A stretch of 64,000 nucleotides of DNA from the NCBI GenBank assembly GCA_035532115.1, contig DATKRO010000056.1:30812-94811 (forward strand). Reading direction: 5' to 3'. Shown piece after piece: positions 43,032 through 52,160 of this stretch. Position 1 is the first letter of the stretch. Every line of letters starts with the position of its first letter. Below the pieces are notes generated by a model, which saw only the letters and a program-made list of their open reading frames with translations, was not told the origin of the DNA and searched no databases. Origin of the DNA: Acaudatibacter sp035532115 (GTDB lineage Bacteria; Pseudomonadota; Alphaproteobacteria; Caulobacterales; Caulobacteraceae). The translations under genes were made by a program, and so were the position numbers.

Positions 43032-43943
43032 TCAGCCCCCGCCCTTCATGAACTTCACCAGCACACGCTGTCCGATCAGGAAGGGGGCGCCGTTGGCGCT
43101 GACCACGGTCTCGACCACGCGCTCGTCGGTGCGCGCCGAAGGATTGTCCGACTGCAGCTTGCGGGCGCCGAAGACCGGGGCGATGCGCAGCACCCGCCCT
43201 GGGTACGACCGGCTCTGATCGGCCTCGGAGGCCAGCTGCACCGCCTGGCCGACATGGACGAAAGGCTCGTCGCCTTCCGAAACCTCGGCGCGCACGATGC
43301 GGCCGCCGTCGGGCGCGAGGTCGAACATCTTGGAGACGTTCAGGGTCGAGGCGCCGGCGCCGGGGGCGGCGTAGCGGCGCACGATCTCGCCATTGACCGG
43401 CGCGCGGATAATGGTGAGTTCGACCGCGTACCTGGCCTGGTCGAGCTGGGTGCGGGCGACCTCGACGGCGGCGCTCTCGGCGGCGAGGGTCGCCTGGGCC
43501 TGGCGGATGGCGTCCTGGGCCTGATCGAGCTGCTGGCGCGCCACGAACTGCGAGGCCGAAAGCGGCAGCAGGCGGTCGTACTCGCGCTGGGCGGTGGCGA
43601 GCTGTACGTGGGTGAGGTCCATCTGCGCCTTGGCCTGCGCCAGGTTCGCCTGCGCCGTCTGCACGCCAAGTAGCTGGGCGCCGTCCTCCTGGCGCGCGAG
43701 GATCTGGCCCTTGGTCACCTTCTCGCCGCCGCGGACGTAGACGGCGCTGATGACTCCCGGCGCGCGGGCGGCGAGGCTGATGATGCCGCCTTCGACGTCC
43801 GCCTTGCCGTCGGCGATCGCCGCATAGGGGCTAACCGCGGCGGCGGCGGCCTTGGCGGCGCCGGCGCGCTGGCATCCGGCCGCCCCCAGGGCGAGCGCGA
43901 GGCTGAGAAGGACGGGGAGGGCCGAGGCCCTAGGCGGTTTCAT
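43032..43943 (-). CDS. Membrane fusion protein (HlyD/DevB-like lipoprotein)
   Basis: A 303-residue periplasmic adaptor with an N-terminal lipobox GAAGC (Cys24). A biotinyl-lipoyl-like half (GIISLAARAPGVISAVYVRGGEKVTKGQILARQE) flanks a coiled-coil hairpin (residues 90-170), followed by APVNGEIVRRYAAPGAG and a beta-barrel. With the two genes before it, it forms a DevBCA/MacAB-like ABC exporter. Its start overlaps the ATPase gene by 14 bp. No outer-membrane factor gene is adjacent. Confidence 0.88.
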   Translation of the reverse strand: MKPPRASALPVLLSLALALGAAGCQRAGAAKAAAAAVSPYAAIADGKADVEGGIISLAARAPGVISAVYVRGGEKVTKGQILARQEDGAQLLGVQTAQANLAQAKAQMDLTHVQLATAQREYDRLLPLSASQFVARQQLDQAQDAIRQAQATLAAESAAVEVARTQLDQARYAVELTIIRAPVNGEIVRRYAAPGAGASTLNVSKMFDLAPDGGRIVRAEVSEGDEPFVHVGQAVQLASEADQSRSYPGRVLRIAPVFGARKLQSDNPSARTDERVVETVVSANGAPFLIGQRVLVKFMKGGG

Positions 43944-44697
43944 GGCGGCCTCGAAGTTCAGCGAGCGCGGGCTTTGGCGCAGCGGCCACGGCGCGGGCCG
44001 GAGCGTCGGCGAGGATGCGGCCGTCCTCCAGGCGCACGATGCGGTCGGCGAAGGCTTCCAGGCGCTGGTCGTGGGTGACGCAGATCACCGCGGCGCCATG
44101 CTCGCTGGCCGCACGGCGCAGCAGCCGCACCACCAGCTGGCCGCTTTCCGAATCCAGCGCCGAGGTGGGCTCGTCGGCGAACACCAGGTCCGGCGCCTTG
44201 GCGAGGGCGCGCGCGATGGCGACGCGCTGCTTCTCGCCGCCGGAAAGCTCGGCCGGCCGCTGGTGCATGCGCGGGCTCAGCCCCACCTCGTCCAGGGCCG
44301 CGGCCGCCCGCTGGCGCGCCGCGCGCCGTCCAAGTCCCTGGTAGCGCAGCACGCTCGCCACCTGCTGCAGCGCCGAGAGCGCCGGGAACAGGTTGAAGCC
44401 CTGAAAGACGAAGCCGCAGTGGTCGAGGCGGAAGCGGTCGATGAGGGAGGCGCGCCGGCTCCAAAGGTCGGCGCCCAGCGCCGTGACCTGCCCCTCGTCC
44501 GGCCGCATCAGCCCGGAGAGCGCCGCGATCAAGGTCGACTTGCCGGACCCGGACGGCCCCATGACCATGGTGAGGTCGCCGGCCCGGGCCTCGAAGTCCA
44601 CCGCCTTCAGCACGGTCACCTGGCTGCGCCCGGTCCTGTAGCGCTTGGTCAGCCCGGCGGCCGCGATGGCCACTTCAGAGGATCCCCGAGGGCTCAT
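43930..44697 (-). CDS. ABC transporter ATPase (DevA/LolD-like)
   Basis: A 255-residue ATP-binding subunit. Walker A is MGPSGSGKSTLI, the signature LSGGEKQRVAIARALAKAPDLVFADEPTSALD contains Walker B, and the switch His is in VICVTHDQRLEAFADRIV. The subgroup is the type VII (MacB/LolD/DevA) class. Its ATG overlaps the permease stop by 4 nt and its end overlaps the adaptor gene. Confidence 0.93.
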   Translation of the reverse strand: MSPRGSSEVAIAAAGLTKRYRTGRSQVTVLKAVDFEARAGDLTMVMGPSGSGKSTLIAALSGLMRPDEGQVTALGADLWSRRASLIDRFRLDHCGFVFQGFNLFPALSALQQVASVLRYQGLGRRAARQRAAAALDEVGLSPRMHQRPAELSGGEKQRVAIARALAKAPDLVFADEPTSALDSESGQLVVRLLRRAASEHGAAVICVTHDQRLEAFADRIVRLEDGRILADAPARAVAAAPKPALAELRGRHETA

Positions 44698-45833
44698 CTG
44701 AGCAGATCCGCCGGCTGGCTCTTCTTCAATATGCCCATCGCCATGGCGCCGGAGACGACGGCGAGGATCATCAGCATGGCGCCGACCCAGGCCGCGACGT
44801 TGGGGCGGATCACCAGCGGCAGGCCGATCGCTCCGGTCGCGAAGGAGATCAGGAAGGTGAACAGCGCCGCCGCGGCGAGGCCGGCGACGCCCACCCAGAA
44901 CGACAGCTCGATGACGATCAGGCGCAGCGAGGCCATCGAGATGCCGAGGGCGCGCAGCGAGGCGAACTCGCGGATGTTGGAGAGAATGGCGCCGCGCAGC
45001 GTCTGCGAGGTGATGCCGATGCCGATGCCGATCGCCAGGAAGATGAAGAAGACCAGCAGCACGCCGATGATCTGTTCGGAAAGCAGCGCCCGCTCATCGT
45101 TGCGATTGAGCTGGGCGCGGGTCAGCGCCCGATAGGCGCCGTGCGCGGCGGCGTTGAGCTGCGCCGCCACCAGATCGGCCTTGGCCGGATCGGCGATGCG
45201 CACCATCAGGGGGCCGGTCTTGCCCTTCTGGTCGCCCATGCCGAGCAGCCGGGCGGTGTCGCGCGACATGATCACGGTGGGCTGGGTGACGCCCGGGTAG
45301 CCGTGCAGCACCGCCCGCAGCCAGACCGTCTTGCCGTTCAGCGAGGCCGTGTCGCCCAGTTTCACGCCAAGCCGCGCCAGATCGGTGGCGTCGGCCGCCA
45401 CCGCTCCCGGCTCGGCCAGCGCCAGGCGCACCTGGTCTGGATAGTCGACCGGCAGGGTCAGGGCGTCGCGGCCGGTGTCCACCGCCCAGGTCTGTACGAA
45501 GGTCTGCACCTGCTTTTCGCCCGGCTTGGCCACGTTGACCCATTTGGCCCCGCCGCCGTCGAAGCTCTCCACGTCGACGACCTCGGGATTCATGTAGATC
45601 AGCGGCTTGACCCGATCGGGCAGGCTTGAGTCGCTGTTGATCAATTGCGGCGTCGCGAACGGCAGGATGAAGAGGTCGGCGCGCGAGCGCTCGGTGGTGG
45701 CGAGCACCGAGTGGACGATGCCGGTGAAGAGCCCCGTCGTCCCCAGCACCAGCAGTCCGGAGAACGCCAGCGCCACCACGGCCGCCAGATATCGGCGCCA
45801 CTCGTAGACCAGCGTGGCCAAGGCCAGCGACAT
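44694..45833 (-). CDS. ABC transporter permease (DevC/FtsX family)
   Basis: A 379-residue membrane protein: one N-terminal transmembrane helix (residues 15-40), a large periplasmic domain, then three C-terminal helices with the FtsX pattern (FIFLAIGIGIGITSQTLRGAILSNIREFASLRALGISMASL). This is the type VII mechanotransmission topology. ATG 45833 was preferred over TTG 45842. It is the first gene of the three-gene exporter operon. The substrate is unknown; DevBCA relatives move glycolipids or peptides. Confidence 0.88.
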   Translation of the reverse strand: MSLALATLVYEWRRYLAAVVALAFSGLLVLGTTGLFTGIVHSVLATTERSRADLFILPFATPQLINSDSSLPDRVKPLIYMNPEVVDVESFDGGGAKWVNVAKPGEKQVQTFVQTWAVDTGRDALTLPVDYPDQVRLALAEPGAVAADATDLARLGVKLGDTASLNGKTVWLRAVLHGYPGVTQPTVIMSRDTARLLGMGDQKGKTGPLMVRIADPAKADLVAAQLNAAAHGAYRALTRAQLNRNDERALLSEQIIGVLLVFFIFLAIGIGIGITSQTLRGAILSNIREFASLRALGISMASLRLIVIELSFWVGVAGLAAAALFTFLISFATGAIGLPLVIRPNVAAWVGAMLMILAVVSGAMAMGILKKSQPADLLR

Positions 45834-45890
45834 CGCAGCCAATCCCGTCGAAGGCCCAAGCTCTTAGGAGCCGCCCGCCTGGCGGACCAA

Positions 45891-46466
45891 TTAATTCGGA
45901 GTAACGGGCGCAGTCGCCGCGATCTGGTCCGCCAATCGGCCCAGAAGCGCGCTCATCGACTTCGCCTGGGCCTTCGCGTTGCTCGACGGCTGCTTGGCGA
46001 TGAGGTCGACGTCCCGGGTCAGCGGCGCCTGCGACTTCGCGGCGGGGAGCAGCGTCCAGCTTGCTTGCAGGCGAACCCGACCGTCGGTTCCGGCCTCGAA
46101 CGCCAGGATGTTCACCACCAGTTGGCGGGCGCCGGCGGGTCTGGGCGCGCCGGGCAGGACCAGCAGCCCTGGCGCCAGACGCGCCGCGAGATCCTGGGCC
46201 AGGGCGCGGCGAATCAGGTCCGCGAGCGGCGCGCCCCAGTGGTCCTGTTCGCTGATCCGCAGGCGATCGGCGGCGACCTCGCTCACCACCTGAGGCCGAT
46301 CCAGCACCGCGGGGATGTGAACGGCTTGCAGTTGGATCCGCGTCGCCGGCGCCGACGATGCTTCGCCGACCGCGGGCGTCGGATCGAGCGTGTAGAAGCT
46401 CGTTGGGGGACTGTGGCTGCAGGCGGCCAGCCCGAGCGCGCCCACGGCGATGACGATCGGCTTCAT
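45891..46466 (-). CDS. pqiC: PqiC-like outer-membrane lipoprotein
   Basis: A 191-residue ABC-type transport auxiliary lipoprotein. The lipobox is GLAAC (Cys16), followed by SFYTLDPTP, the family signature of DUF330/PqiC, and RIQLQAVHIPAVLDRPQVVSEVAADRLRISEQDHWGAPLADLIRRALAQDLAARL. It completes the PqiABC intermembrane lipid-transport system. Its ATG overlaps the pqiB stop by 4 nt. Confidence 0.9.
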   Translation of the reverse strand: MKPIVIAVGALGLAACSHSPPTSFYTLDPTPAVGEASSAPATRIQLQAVHIPAVLDRPQVVSEVAADRLRISEQDHWGAPLADLIRRALAQDLAARLAPGLLVLPGAPRPAGARQLVVNILAFEAGTDGRVRLQASWTLLPAAKSQAPLTRDVDLIAKQPSSNAKAQAKSMSALLGRLADQIAATAPVTPN

Positions 46467-48145
46467 CGGGGACTCTTCTGCTTCGCCTTGCCTTCGATCA
46501 GCGCCTCCGGATGGCGCTCGAGATAGTCCGCCAGCACGCGGATCGAGCGCGCGGCGTCCGTCAGTTCATGCAAGGCGCTCGGCAGGTCGCTGTCCTGGCT
46601 GGCCGGGTCGCCTGCGACGATGCGGCGCGCCGCCGCGGCGGCCCGGTCGGCCTCGTCGGCGGCCCCACGCATCTTGGCGACCAGGGGGCCGACCTGAGGG
46701 CCGGCCTCGTGGATCGCCAAGTCCACTTCGGCCAGCGAGCGGTCGAGATTGTTCAGGCTATCGGCGAGCTTCGGAGACGAGACCAGGGCGCGAATGCGCC
46801 CCGTGGCCTGCCGCAGGTTCTCGCCGATCCGGGCGAACGGGACCTTGTCGAGTTTCACGAGCACCTGATCGGCGTGGCCCGCGATCGCAGCGAAATCGCC
46901 GGACGTCGTGGCTGGAATCGTCTCCACCCCATCACGGGCGACGAGCGCCGCGACGCCCGAGCCGGGCGCGAACACCAGCTCCACCCGATGCGCCCCGACG
47001 ATCGGAGGGTCCTGGGCGAGGCGGGCGCGCAGACCGCGGGCGATTAGCCGCCGCAACATCGCGTCCACCGCAGGCCGCCAGTCGGTGCTCGCCGCCGCAC
47101 CGGCATGCTCGATATGCAGGAGCGCCGGCTCCAGAGCGATGCCCACGGGGGTGATCAGTCGGCCGGCGGCGGCGTCATAGCCCAGCCGGACGCTCGTCAC
47201 GCGCCCGATCCGAAAGCCATCCATCATGACGGGGGCGCCCGCCGCGAGGCCGCCAACAGGCCCCTGGAAGCGGATGGCGTAGGCGACCTGCGGGCCGATC
47301 GCGGCGTTTTTCGCGGCGCCCTCGTCGTCGAAAAGCGCGAAGCGGGCGCCCGCCGGAGCGGCGGGACCGGCTGCCGCGTCCGGAGGCGTATCGAAACTGA
47401 GCGCCCCGGAAATCAGCGCCGTCGGCGAAAGCAGCTGGGCCTTCACCCCGGAACTCGTTGCGGAAACCTGAAATGCGCCCGAGTTCCAGAAGCGCGTATG
47501 CGCGCCGACCAGGCGGTCGAACGGCGCGTTGACGAAGACGTCGACTTCGAACGCGTGCGGACCCAGCAGTCTGACGGCCGTCACCTTGCCGGCCGCGTCC
47601 TGCCCACAGAAGACCGGCGAGCCGGCTCGAAGCCCTCCGAGTTGATCGGCGGTGAGCACGAAGGCGGCGCCGTTGGCCGGCAATGGCATCGCGGGCGGCT
47701 GATCGAGGCCCTGGAAGAGCCGTGTCGGCTTGCCAGGGCCGGGGCTCATCGCGACCTGCGGCCCCGCCAGTAGCCCTTTCAGGGATGAGGGGTCGGCCAG
47801 GTCGAATTTAGCGCCGACCAGCCAGAAGCGCGTTCCGGAGGTCAGATAGCGGTCGACATCCGAGTCGAGCCTCAGCTTCACCCTCGCGTCTTGCAAGCCC
47901 CGGCCCAGGGATACGGCGGCGACATCCCCGACCTTCACGCCCCGCAGCATTACCGGGGTTCCGCCTTGCTTCAGGCCATAGGCATTGTCGAAGACGACCG
48001 TGACCTCTTCGCCGCCGCGGGAGAGTGCGCGGATCGACAGCCATCCGGCCACGGCGATGGCGGCGATCGGCACGGCCCAGATCCATCCCGGACCCCAGCT
48101 TCGTCGCGTGCCGGCGATGCTGCGGTGGCCTCCGTCCTGGCTCAC
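46463..48145 (-). CDS. pqiB: PqiB-like MCE-domain lipid transport protein
   Basis: A 560-residue protein with one N-terminal transmembrane helix (WIWAVPIAAIAVAGWLSI, residues 22-39) and three MCE/MlaD domains (first at EEVTVVFDNAYGLKQGGTPVMLRGVKVGDV, others about residues 150 and 280), then a long helical C-terminus that builds the periplasm-spanning needle. It starts at GTG 48145, overlapping the pqiA stop as GTGA; the frame open further upstream is antisense or out of frame to pqiA. Confidence 0.92.
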   Translation of the reverse strand: MSQDGGHRSIAGTRRSWGPGWIWAVPIAAIAVAGWLSIRALSRGGEEVTVVFDNAYGLKQGGTPVMLRGVKVGDVAAVSLGRGLQDARVKLRLDSDVDRYLTSGTRFWLVGAKFDLADPSSLKGLLAGPQVAMSPGPGKPTRLFQGLDQPPAMPLPANGAAFVLTADQLGGLRAGSPVFCGQDAAGKVTAVRLLGPHAFEVDVFVNAPFDRLVGAHTRFWNSGAFQVSATSSGVKAQLLSPTALISGALSFDTPPDAAAGPAAPAGARFALFDDEGAAKNAAIGPQVAYAIRFQGPVGGLAAGAPVMMDGFRIGRVTSVRLGYDAAAGRLITPVGIALEPALLHIEHAGAAASTDWRPAVDAMLRRLIARGLRARLAQDPPIVGAHRVELVFAPGSGVAALVARDGVETIPATTSGDFAAIAGHADQVLVKLDKVPFARIGENLRQATGRIRALVSSPKLADSLNNLDRSLAEVDLAIHEAGPQVGPLVAKMRGAADEADRAAAAARRIVAGDPASQDSDLPSALHELTDAARSIRVLADYLERHPEALIEGKAKQKSPR

Positions 48146-49347
48146 CGGGGCGATTCCGCCGGCAGATCCCACATCAGTCGCGGATCGAAGAGGCGCGAGG
48201 CGAGCATGGTCAGCGTCACGACGAGCGCGAACGCCGGCGCGCCCGCCCCGGCGCGCGCCGACGCCAGACCGCCGAACTGGATCAATGGCAGGAAGGTGGC
48301 GAGCGTGAAGACATCGACGTACGACCACCGTCCAAGCTCGTCGATGGCGCGGTAGAGATGGGTCTTGAGACGCAGATGCCGATGCGGGCGTCGCTGCACC
48401 GTCAGGATGAACCAGCCCATGCCGGCAAGCTTGAGCAGTGGGATGGCGATGCTGGTGCAGAAGATGACGATGCCCAGCGGCCACAGGCCGGCCTGGAACA
48501 GCTCCCTGACGCCATCGACGATGCGGTGCGGTATCTCGCGGCCAAGCTGGCCGGCGACGGCCATCGGGTAGAGGTTCGCCGGAGCGTAGAGCGCCAGAGC
48601 CGCCAGGCTGAGGGCGCTGGCCCGCAGCACGGCGTGGGGCATGCGCCGGCGCAGCTTCAGGCCGCAGCGCGGACAGGGCGTTCCCTCGGCGCTGGGGGGC
48701 GCGGCGTAATCGCACGTGGTGCAGGAGATCGCGGTCTCGTGCTCGCCCACCTGCCGTTCTGGTGCGATCGCCCTCCAGACCGCTCGCCGGTCGAGCGTCG
48801 CGCGGGTCAGCATGGTCATGAGCGCGGCGGCGACGAGGCACCAGCCGCCCATGCCGATGGTGACCGAGAGGTGCTGGGCGACCCGGCTGTAGCCGATGAA
48901 GAAGCCGATGAGGAAGACATCCGTCATCGCCCAGTGATCGAGCCACATCGCCCAGCGGTAGAGGCGGCCGAGTCCCCGTGGGCGCGGACCAAGCTGCAGG
49001 CCGGCCAGCACGAAGGAGAGCAGCCCGAAGCGCACCAGCGGGGCCGCGACCGCGAACGCGGCCACGAGGCAGGCGAGGATCGGCCAGCCGCCCTCCCAGA
49101 ATGCCGCCACCCCCGAGCCGAGCACCGTGGTGCGCTCGGCGCCCATGATGCCGACCGTCATCAGCGGCGCCAGGTTGGCCGGCAGCAGCAGGACGAGCGT
49201 TGCGAGCGCGCAGGCCAGCGCCGCGTCGGGACTTCGGCCCAACGTCCGCTCCAGCGGCGCCCGGCAGGTGCGGCAGATTGCCTGGAATGGCGGTCGCAGC
49301 GGCGGCAAATCCTCGAGCGCGCCGCAGTCAGGGCAGCCGATCGTCAT
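48142..49347 (-). CDS. pqiA: PqiA-like integral membrane protein
   Basis: A 401-residue inner-membrane protein with two PqiA repeats of about four helices each. Each repeat is introduced by a zinc-ribbon-type motif: CPDC...CRTC near residues 5-30 and CTTC...CPRC near residues 200-220. Membrane segments carry LLLPANLAPLMTVGIMG and ALYAPANLYPMAVAGQLG, the conserved PANL(Y/A)P elements. ATG 49347 was chosen because the first zinc ribbon begins there. It is the first gene of the pqiABC operon. Confidence 0.91.
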   Translation of the reverse strand: MTIGCPDCGALEDLPPLRPPFQAICRTCRAPLERTLGRSPDAALACALATLVLLLPANLAPLMTVGIMGAERTTVLGSGVAAFWEGGWPILACLVAAFAVAAPLVRFGLLSFVLAGLQLGPRPRGLGRLYRWAMWLDHWAMTDVFLIGFFIGYSRVAQHLSVTIGMGGWCLVAAALMTMLTRATLDRRAVWRAIAPERQVGEHETAISCTTCDYAAPPSAEGTPCPRCGLKLRRRMPHAVLRASALSLAALALYAPANLYPMAVAGQLGREIPHRIVDGVRELFQAGLWPLGIVIFCTSIAIPLLKLAGMGWFILTVQRRPHRHLRLKTHLYRAIDELGRWSYVDVFTLATFLPLIQFGGLASARAGAGAPAFALVVTLTMLASRLFDPRLMWDLPAESPR

Positions 49348-49534
49348 GCCCCAGGGGCCGGGGCCACCGGGCATGGACCGATGCCGATCGCAACAGAGCC
49401 TGCGAGCCCGCCCGCCATTCCCATTCCCGCGGCGTCGACCGCCGGGTCGTCGCCGAGCCAAATGCCTGCAGCGCCCAGGGCTACGCTCCCGAGCGCACCG
49501 ACAAACTAGATCGTGGCGCGATGTGTTCCCGCGG

Positions 49535-49918
49535 CTATGGCGCGAAGCTCGACCTCGCCTTCACGCCCCAGTGGCCGTTCTCGCAGGTGACGACGTAGAT
49601 GGAATCGAAGCCGCCGATGACGCTTGCGTCGGCCCGGTAGCGCACGAAGCGGGTGTCGACGTGCACCTTGTCGGCGCCGGCGTGGATGATCTCGCGCCGC
49701 TCCCAGGCGGAGTGGTCCCATTCGGCAAGGGCGCCGCGGCCGAACATCTGCGGCGTATGGTAGCCCGGCTCGATGATGGTCAGCGTCCCGGACGCGAGCC
49801 GCACGCTCGGGAAGTTGAAGGTTCTCTGCCAGGCCTCGAGGTCGCGGGCGTTGAAGGCGGCCATGAAATCGTCGAGACACTTCATGGCGGCGGCGATGGC
49901 GGCGGGATCCTGGGGCAT
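49535..49918 (-). CDS. SnoaL-like / nuclear-transport-factor-2-fold protein
   Basis: A 127-residue protein with the NTF2-like cone fold pattern: KCLDDFMAAFNARDLEAWQRTFNFPSVRL, WDHSAWERREIIHAGADKVHVDTRFVRYRAD, DSIYVVTCENGHWGVKARSSFAP. Such proteins are small enzymes or ligand binders; function unknown here. The start is ATG 49918. The much longer frame upstream is antisense to the S46 peptidase gene. Confidence 0.82.
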   Translation of the reverse strand: MPQDPAAIAAAMKCLDDFMAAFNARDLEAWQRTFNFPSVRLASGTLTIIEPGYHTPQMFGRGALAEWDHSAWERREIIHAGADKVHVDTRFVRYRADASVIGGFDSIYVVTCENGHWGVKARSSFAP

Positions 49919-50023
49919 CGGGCTGGGTTCCTCGGTTGAAGAGCGCGCTTCATGGCGCCGGCGCTGCGCCGCCGCCAGCGCGGCGTGGACGGCGCCAGCT
50001 TCGCCGCCTAGGCTCGCGGCGAG

Positions 50024-52093
50024 ATGTTGCGCAGCGTCTTCGTCGCGGCGGCCGTGGCCTGCCTTGTCCTGATCGCGCCGCCGGCGCGCGCCAACGAGGG
50101 CATGTGGCCTTTCGACGAGGCGCCGGTGGCGCAGGTGCGCGCGGCGCTCGGGGTCAAGCTGGATTCGCGCTGGCTCGATCATCTGCGCGGCGCTTCGGTG
50201 CGGCTCACCAGCGGCTGTTCGGCGGCCGTCGTCTCGCCCAGGGGCCTGATCCTCACCAGCCAGCACTGCATCGTGGACTGCGCCGAAGCGCTCTCCAGCC
50301 TCGAGCGGGATTATGTCGCGGACGGGTTCACCAGCGACGGCGAGGCCGAGGAGAAGACCTGTCCCGACGTCCAGGCCGAGATCCTCGTGGGCATCACCGA
50401 CGTCACGGCGGCGGTCTTCGCCTCCAGCCGCGGCAAGTACGGGGCGGCGTTCGCGACGGCGCGCGAGGACGCCATCGCCGCGGCGGAACGGGACGCCTGC
50501 GGCGGCGACCGACGTTTCTTCTGCCAGGCGATCAGCTTCTATGAAGGCGGCCAGTTCAAGGTCTACAAGTACCGCCGCTATGCCGACGTGCGCCTGGTGT
50601 TCGCGCCGGAGTTCGACGCCGCCTTCTTCGGCGGCGATCCGGACAATTTCAACTTTCCAAGGTACGACCTCGATTGCGCGTTCCTGCGCCTCTACGAGGA
50701 TGGACGCCCGGCCGCCACGCCGGACCGTCTCGCCTGGACCACGGCTCCGCCTCTCGACGGCGAGCCTGTCTTCGTCTCGGGCGACCCCGGGGCGACCGAG
50801 CGCCAGCTCACCGTGGCGCAACTCCAGACGCTGCGCGACGTCGCCCTGCCTCTGCTCCAGGACGAGCAGAGCGAGCTGAAGGCGCGGCTGCTGCGGCTCG
50901 GCGCCGAGAGCCCCGAGATGGCGCGCGTCACCGCCGCGCCGCTGTTCGACGTGGAGAACGTCCTCAAGATCTTCGCGGGCCGGCAGGCGACGCTGCACGA
51001 TCCGGCGTTCATGGCGGCCAGGGCGAAGGCGGACGCCGCCCTCCAGGCCAGGCTCGCGGCCGATCCGCAGCTCGCCAGGCAGATCGGCGATCCCTGGAGC
51101 GAGATCGAGGCGGCGCAGAAGGCCTATGCCCGCCAGTTCGTCGTCTGGCGCCAGCTCGAGGTCGGAGCGGGCGGCGGTTCGGATCTGTTTCGCTACGCCC
51201 GCGATCTGGTCCGCGGCGCGGAGGAGCGCGCCAAGCCCTCGCCGCAGCGCCTGCCGGAATACGCCGACTCGCGCCTGCCGCTGGTGGAGAAGCTGCTCTT
51301 CGATGCGCGGTCGATCGATCCGAAGCTGGAACGGCTCTATCTCCAACTGTGGTTCTCCCGGACGCGCGCGCTGCTGGGGCCGGACTCGCCGGCGGTGGCC
51401 ATGCTGATGGGGGCCGAGAGTCCGCGCGCCCTGGCGGCGCGCCTCGTCGCCGGCAGCACGCTCGCCGACCCGCAGGTGCGCCGCAGGCTCTGGGATGGCG
51501 GCGCCGCCGCCATCGCCGCCTCGCCCGATCCGATGGTCCGGTTCGTCGTCCAGACCGATCCCCTGGCCCGCGCCGCCCGCCAGGTGTGGGAGGAGGAGGT
51601 CTATGGTCCGGTGGAGATGGCCTCCGAGAGGATCGCGCGGGCGCGCTACGCCCTCGAGGGGCCTGGCATCTATCCCGATGCGACCTTCTCGCCGCGCCTC
51701 AGCTACGGCAAGGTCGCCGGCTGGACCTACCAGGACCAGGAGACGGCGCCGTTCACCACCTTCTCGGGCCTCTTCGCGAGGGCGACCGGCGCTGCGCCCT
51801 ATCGGCTGCCGGCGCGGTGGCTCGCCGCCGCGGGCAAGCTCGACGGCGCGGCGGTGCTCGACTTCTCCACCACCAACGACATCACCGGCGGCAACTCCGG
51901 CTCGCCGGTGGTGGACGCCAAGGGCCGGATCGTCGGCTCGGTGTTCGACGGCAATATCCATTCGATCGCCGGCGACTTCACCTATGACGGTGCGCTCGAC
52001 CGCACCATCGCGGTCTCCACCCAGGCCATCACCGACGCGCTGGAGCACGTCTACGGCGATCGGCCGCTGGTGAAGGAGCTGACCGGGCGCTGA
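50024..52093 (+). CDS. S46 family dipeptidyl-peptidase (DPP7-like)
   Basis: A 689-residue exported serine peptidase with a signal peptide (cleavage likely after ARA at 21-23). The chymotrypsin-like catalytic His81 is in LILTSQHC and the nucleophile Ser625 in TGGNSGSPV. Gly643 in SVFDGNIHSIAGD corresponds to the position that is Gly in DPP7 and Arg in DPP11. A preference for hydrophobic rather than acidic P1 residues is therefore inferred. It releases dipeptides from periplasmic oligopeptides. Confidence 0.93.
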   Translation: MLRSVFVAAAVACLVLIAPPARANEGMWPFDEAPVAQVRAALGVKLDSRWLDHLRGASVRLTSGCSAAVVSPRGLILTSQHCIVDCAEALSSLERDYVADGFTSDGEAEEKTCPDVQAEILVGITDVTAAVFASSRGKYGAAFATAREDAIAAAERDACGGDRRFFCQAISFYEGGQFKVYKYRRYADVRLVFAPEFDAAFFGGDPDNFNFPRYDLDCAFLRLYEDGRPAATPDRLAWTTAPPLDGEPVFVSGDPGATERQLTVAQLQTLRDVALPLLQDEQSELKARLLRLGAESPEMARVTAAPLFDVENVLKIFAGRQATLHDPAFMAARAKADAALQARLAADPQLARQIGDPWSEIEAAQKAYARQFVVWRQLEVGAGGGSDLFRYARDLVRGAEERAKPSPQRLPEYADSRLPLVEKLLFDARSIDPKLERLYLQLWFSRTRALLGPDSPAVAMLMGAESPRALAARLVAGSTLADPQVRRRLWDGGAAAIAASPDPMVRFVVQTDPLARAARQVWEEEVYGPVEMASERIARARYALEGPGIYPDATFSPRLSYGKVAGWTYQDQETAPFTTFSGLFARATGAAPYRLPARWLAAAGKLDGAAVLDFSTTNDITGGNSGSPVVDAKGRIVGSVFDGNIHSIAGDFTYDGALDRTIAVSTQAITDALEHVYGDRPLVKELTGR

Positions 52094-52160
52094 GCGGCCT
52101 TGCGCGGCGGCTTCCCCGCGACGCGGTTTGCCGGCTAAGGTGGTGGCCAGGAGGCGACCG

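Noticed and set aside
46463..48946. Extended N-terminus of the PqiB frame
   Set aside because: Residues before GTG 48145 overlap pqiA out of frame and are Arg/Pro-rich shadow sequence; the MCE protein begins with its transmembrane helix after 48145.
49535..52048. 837-codon minus-strand frame
   Set aside because: Only the last 127 residues (SnoaL-like) look like protein; the rest is antisense to the well-supported S46 peptidase.
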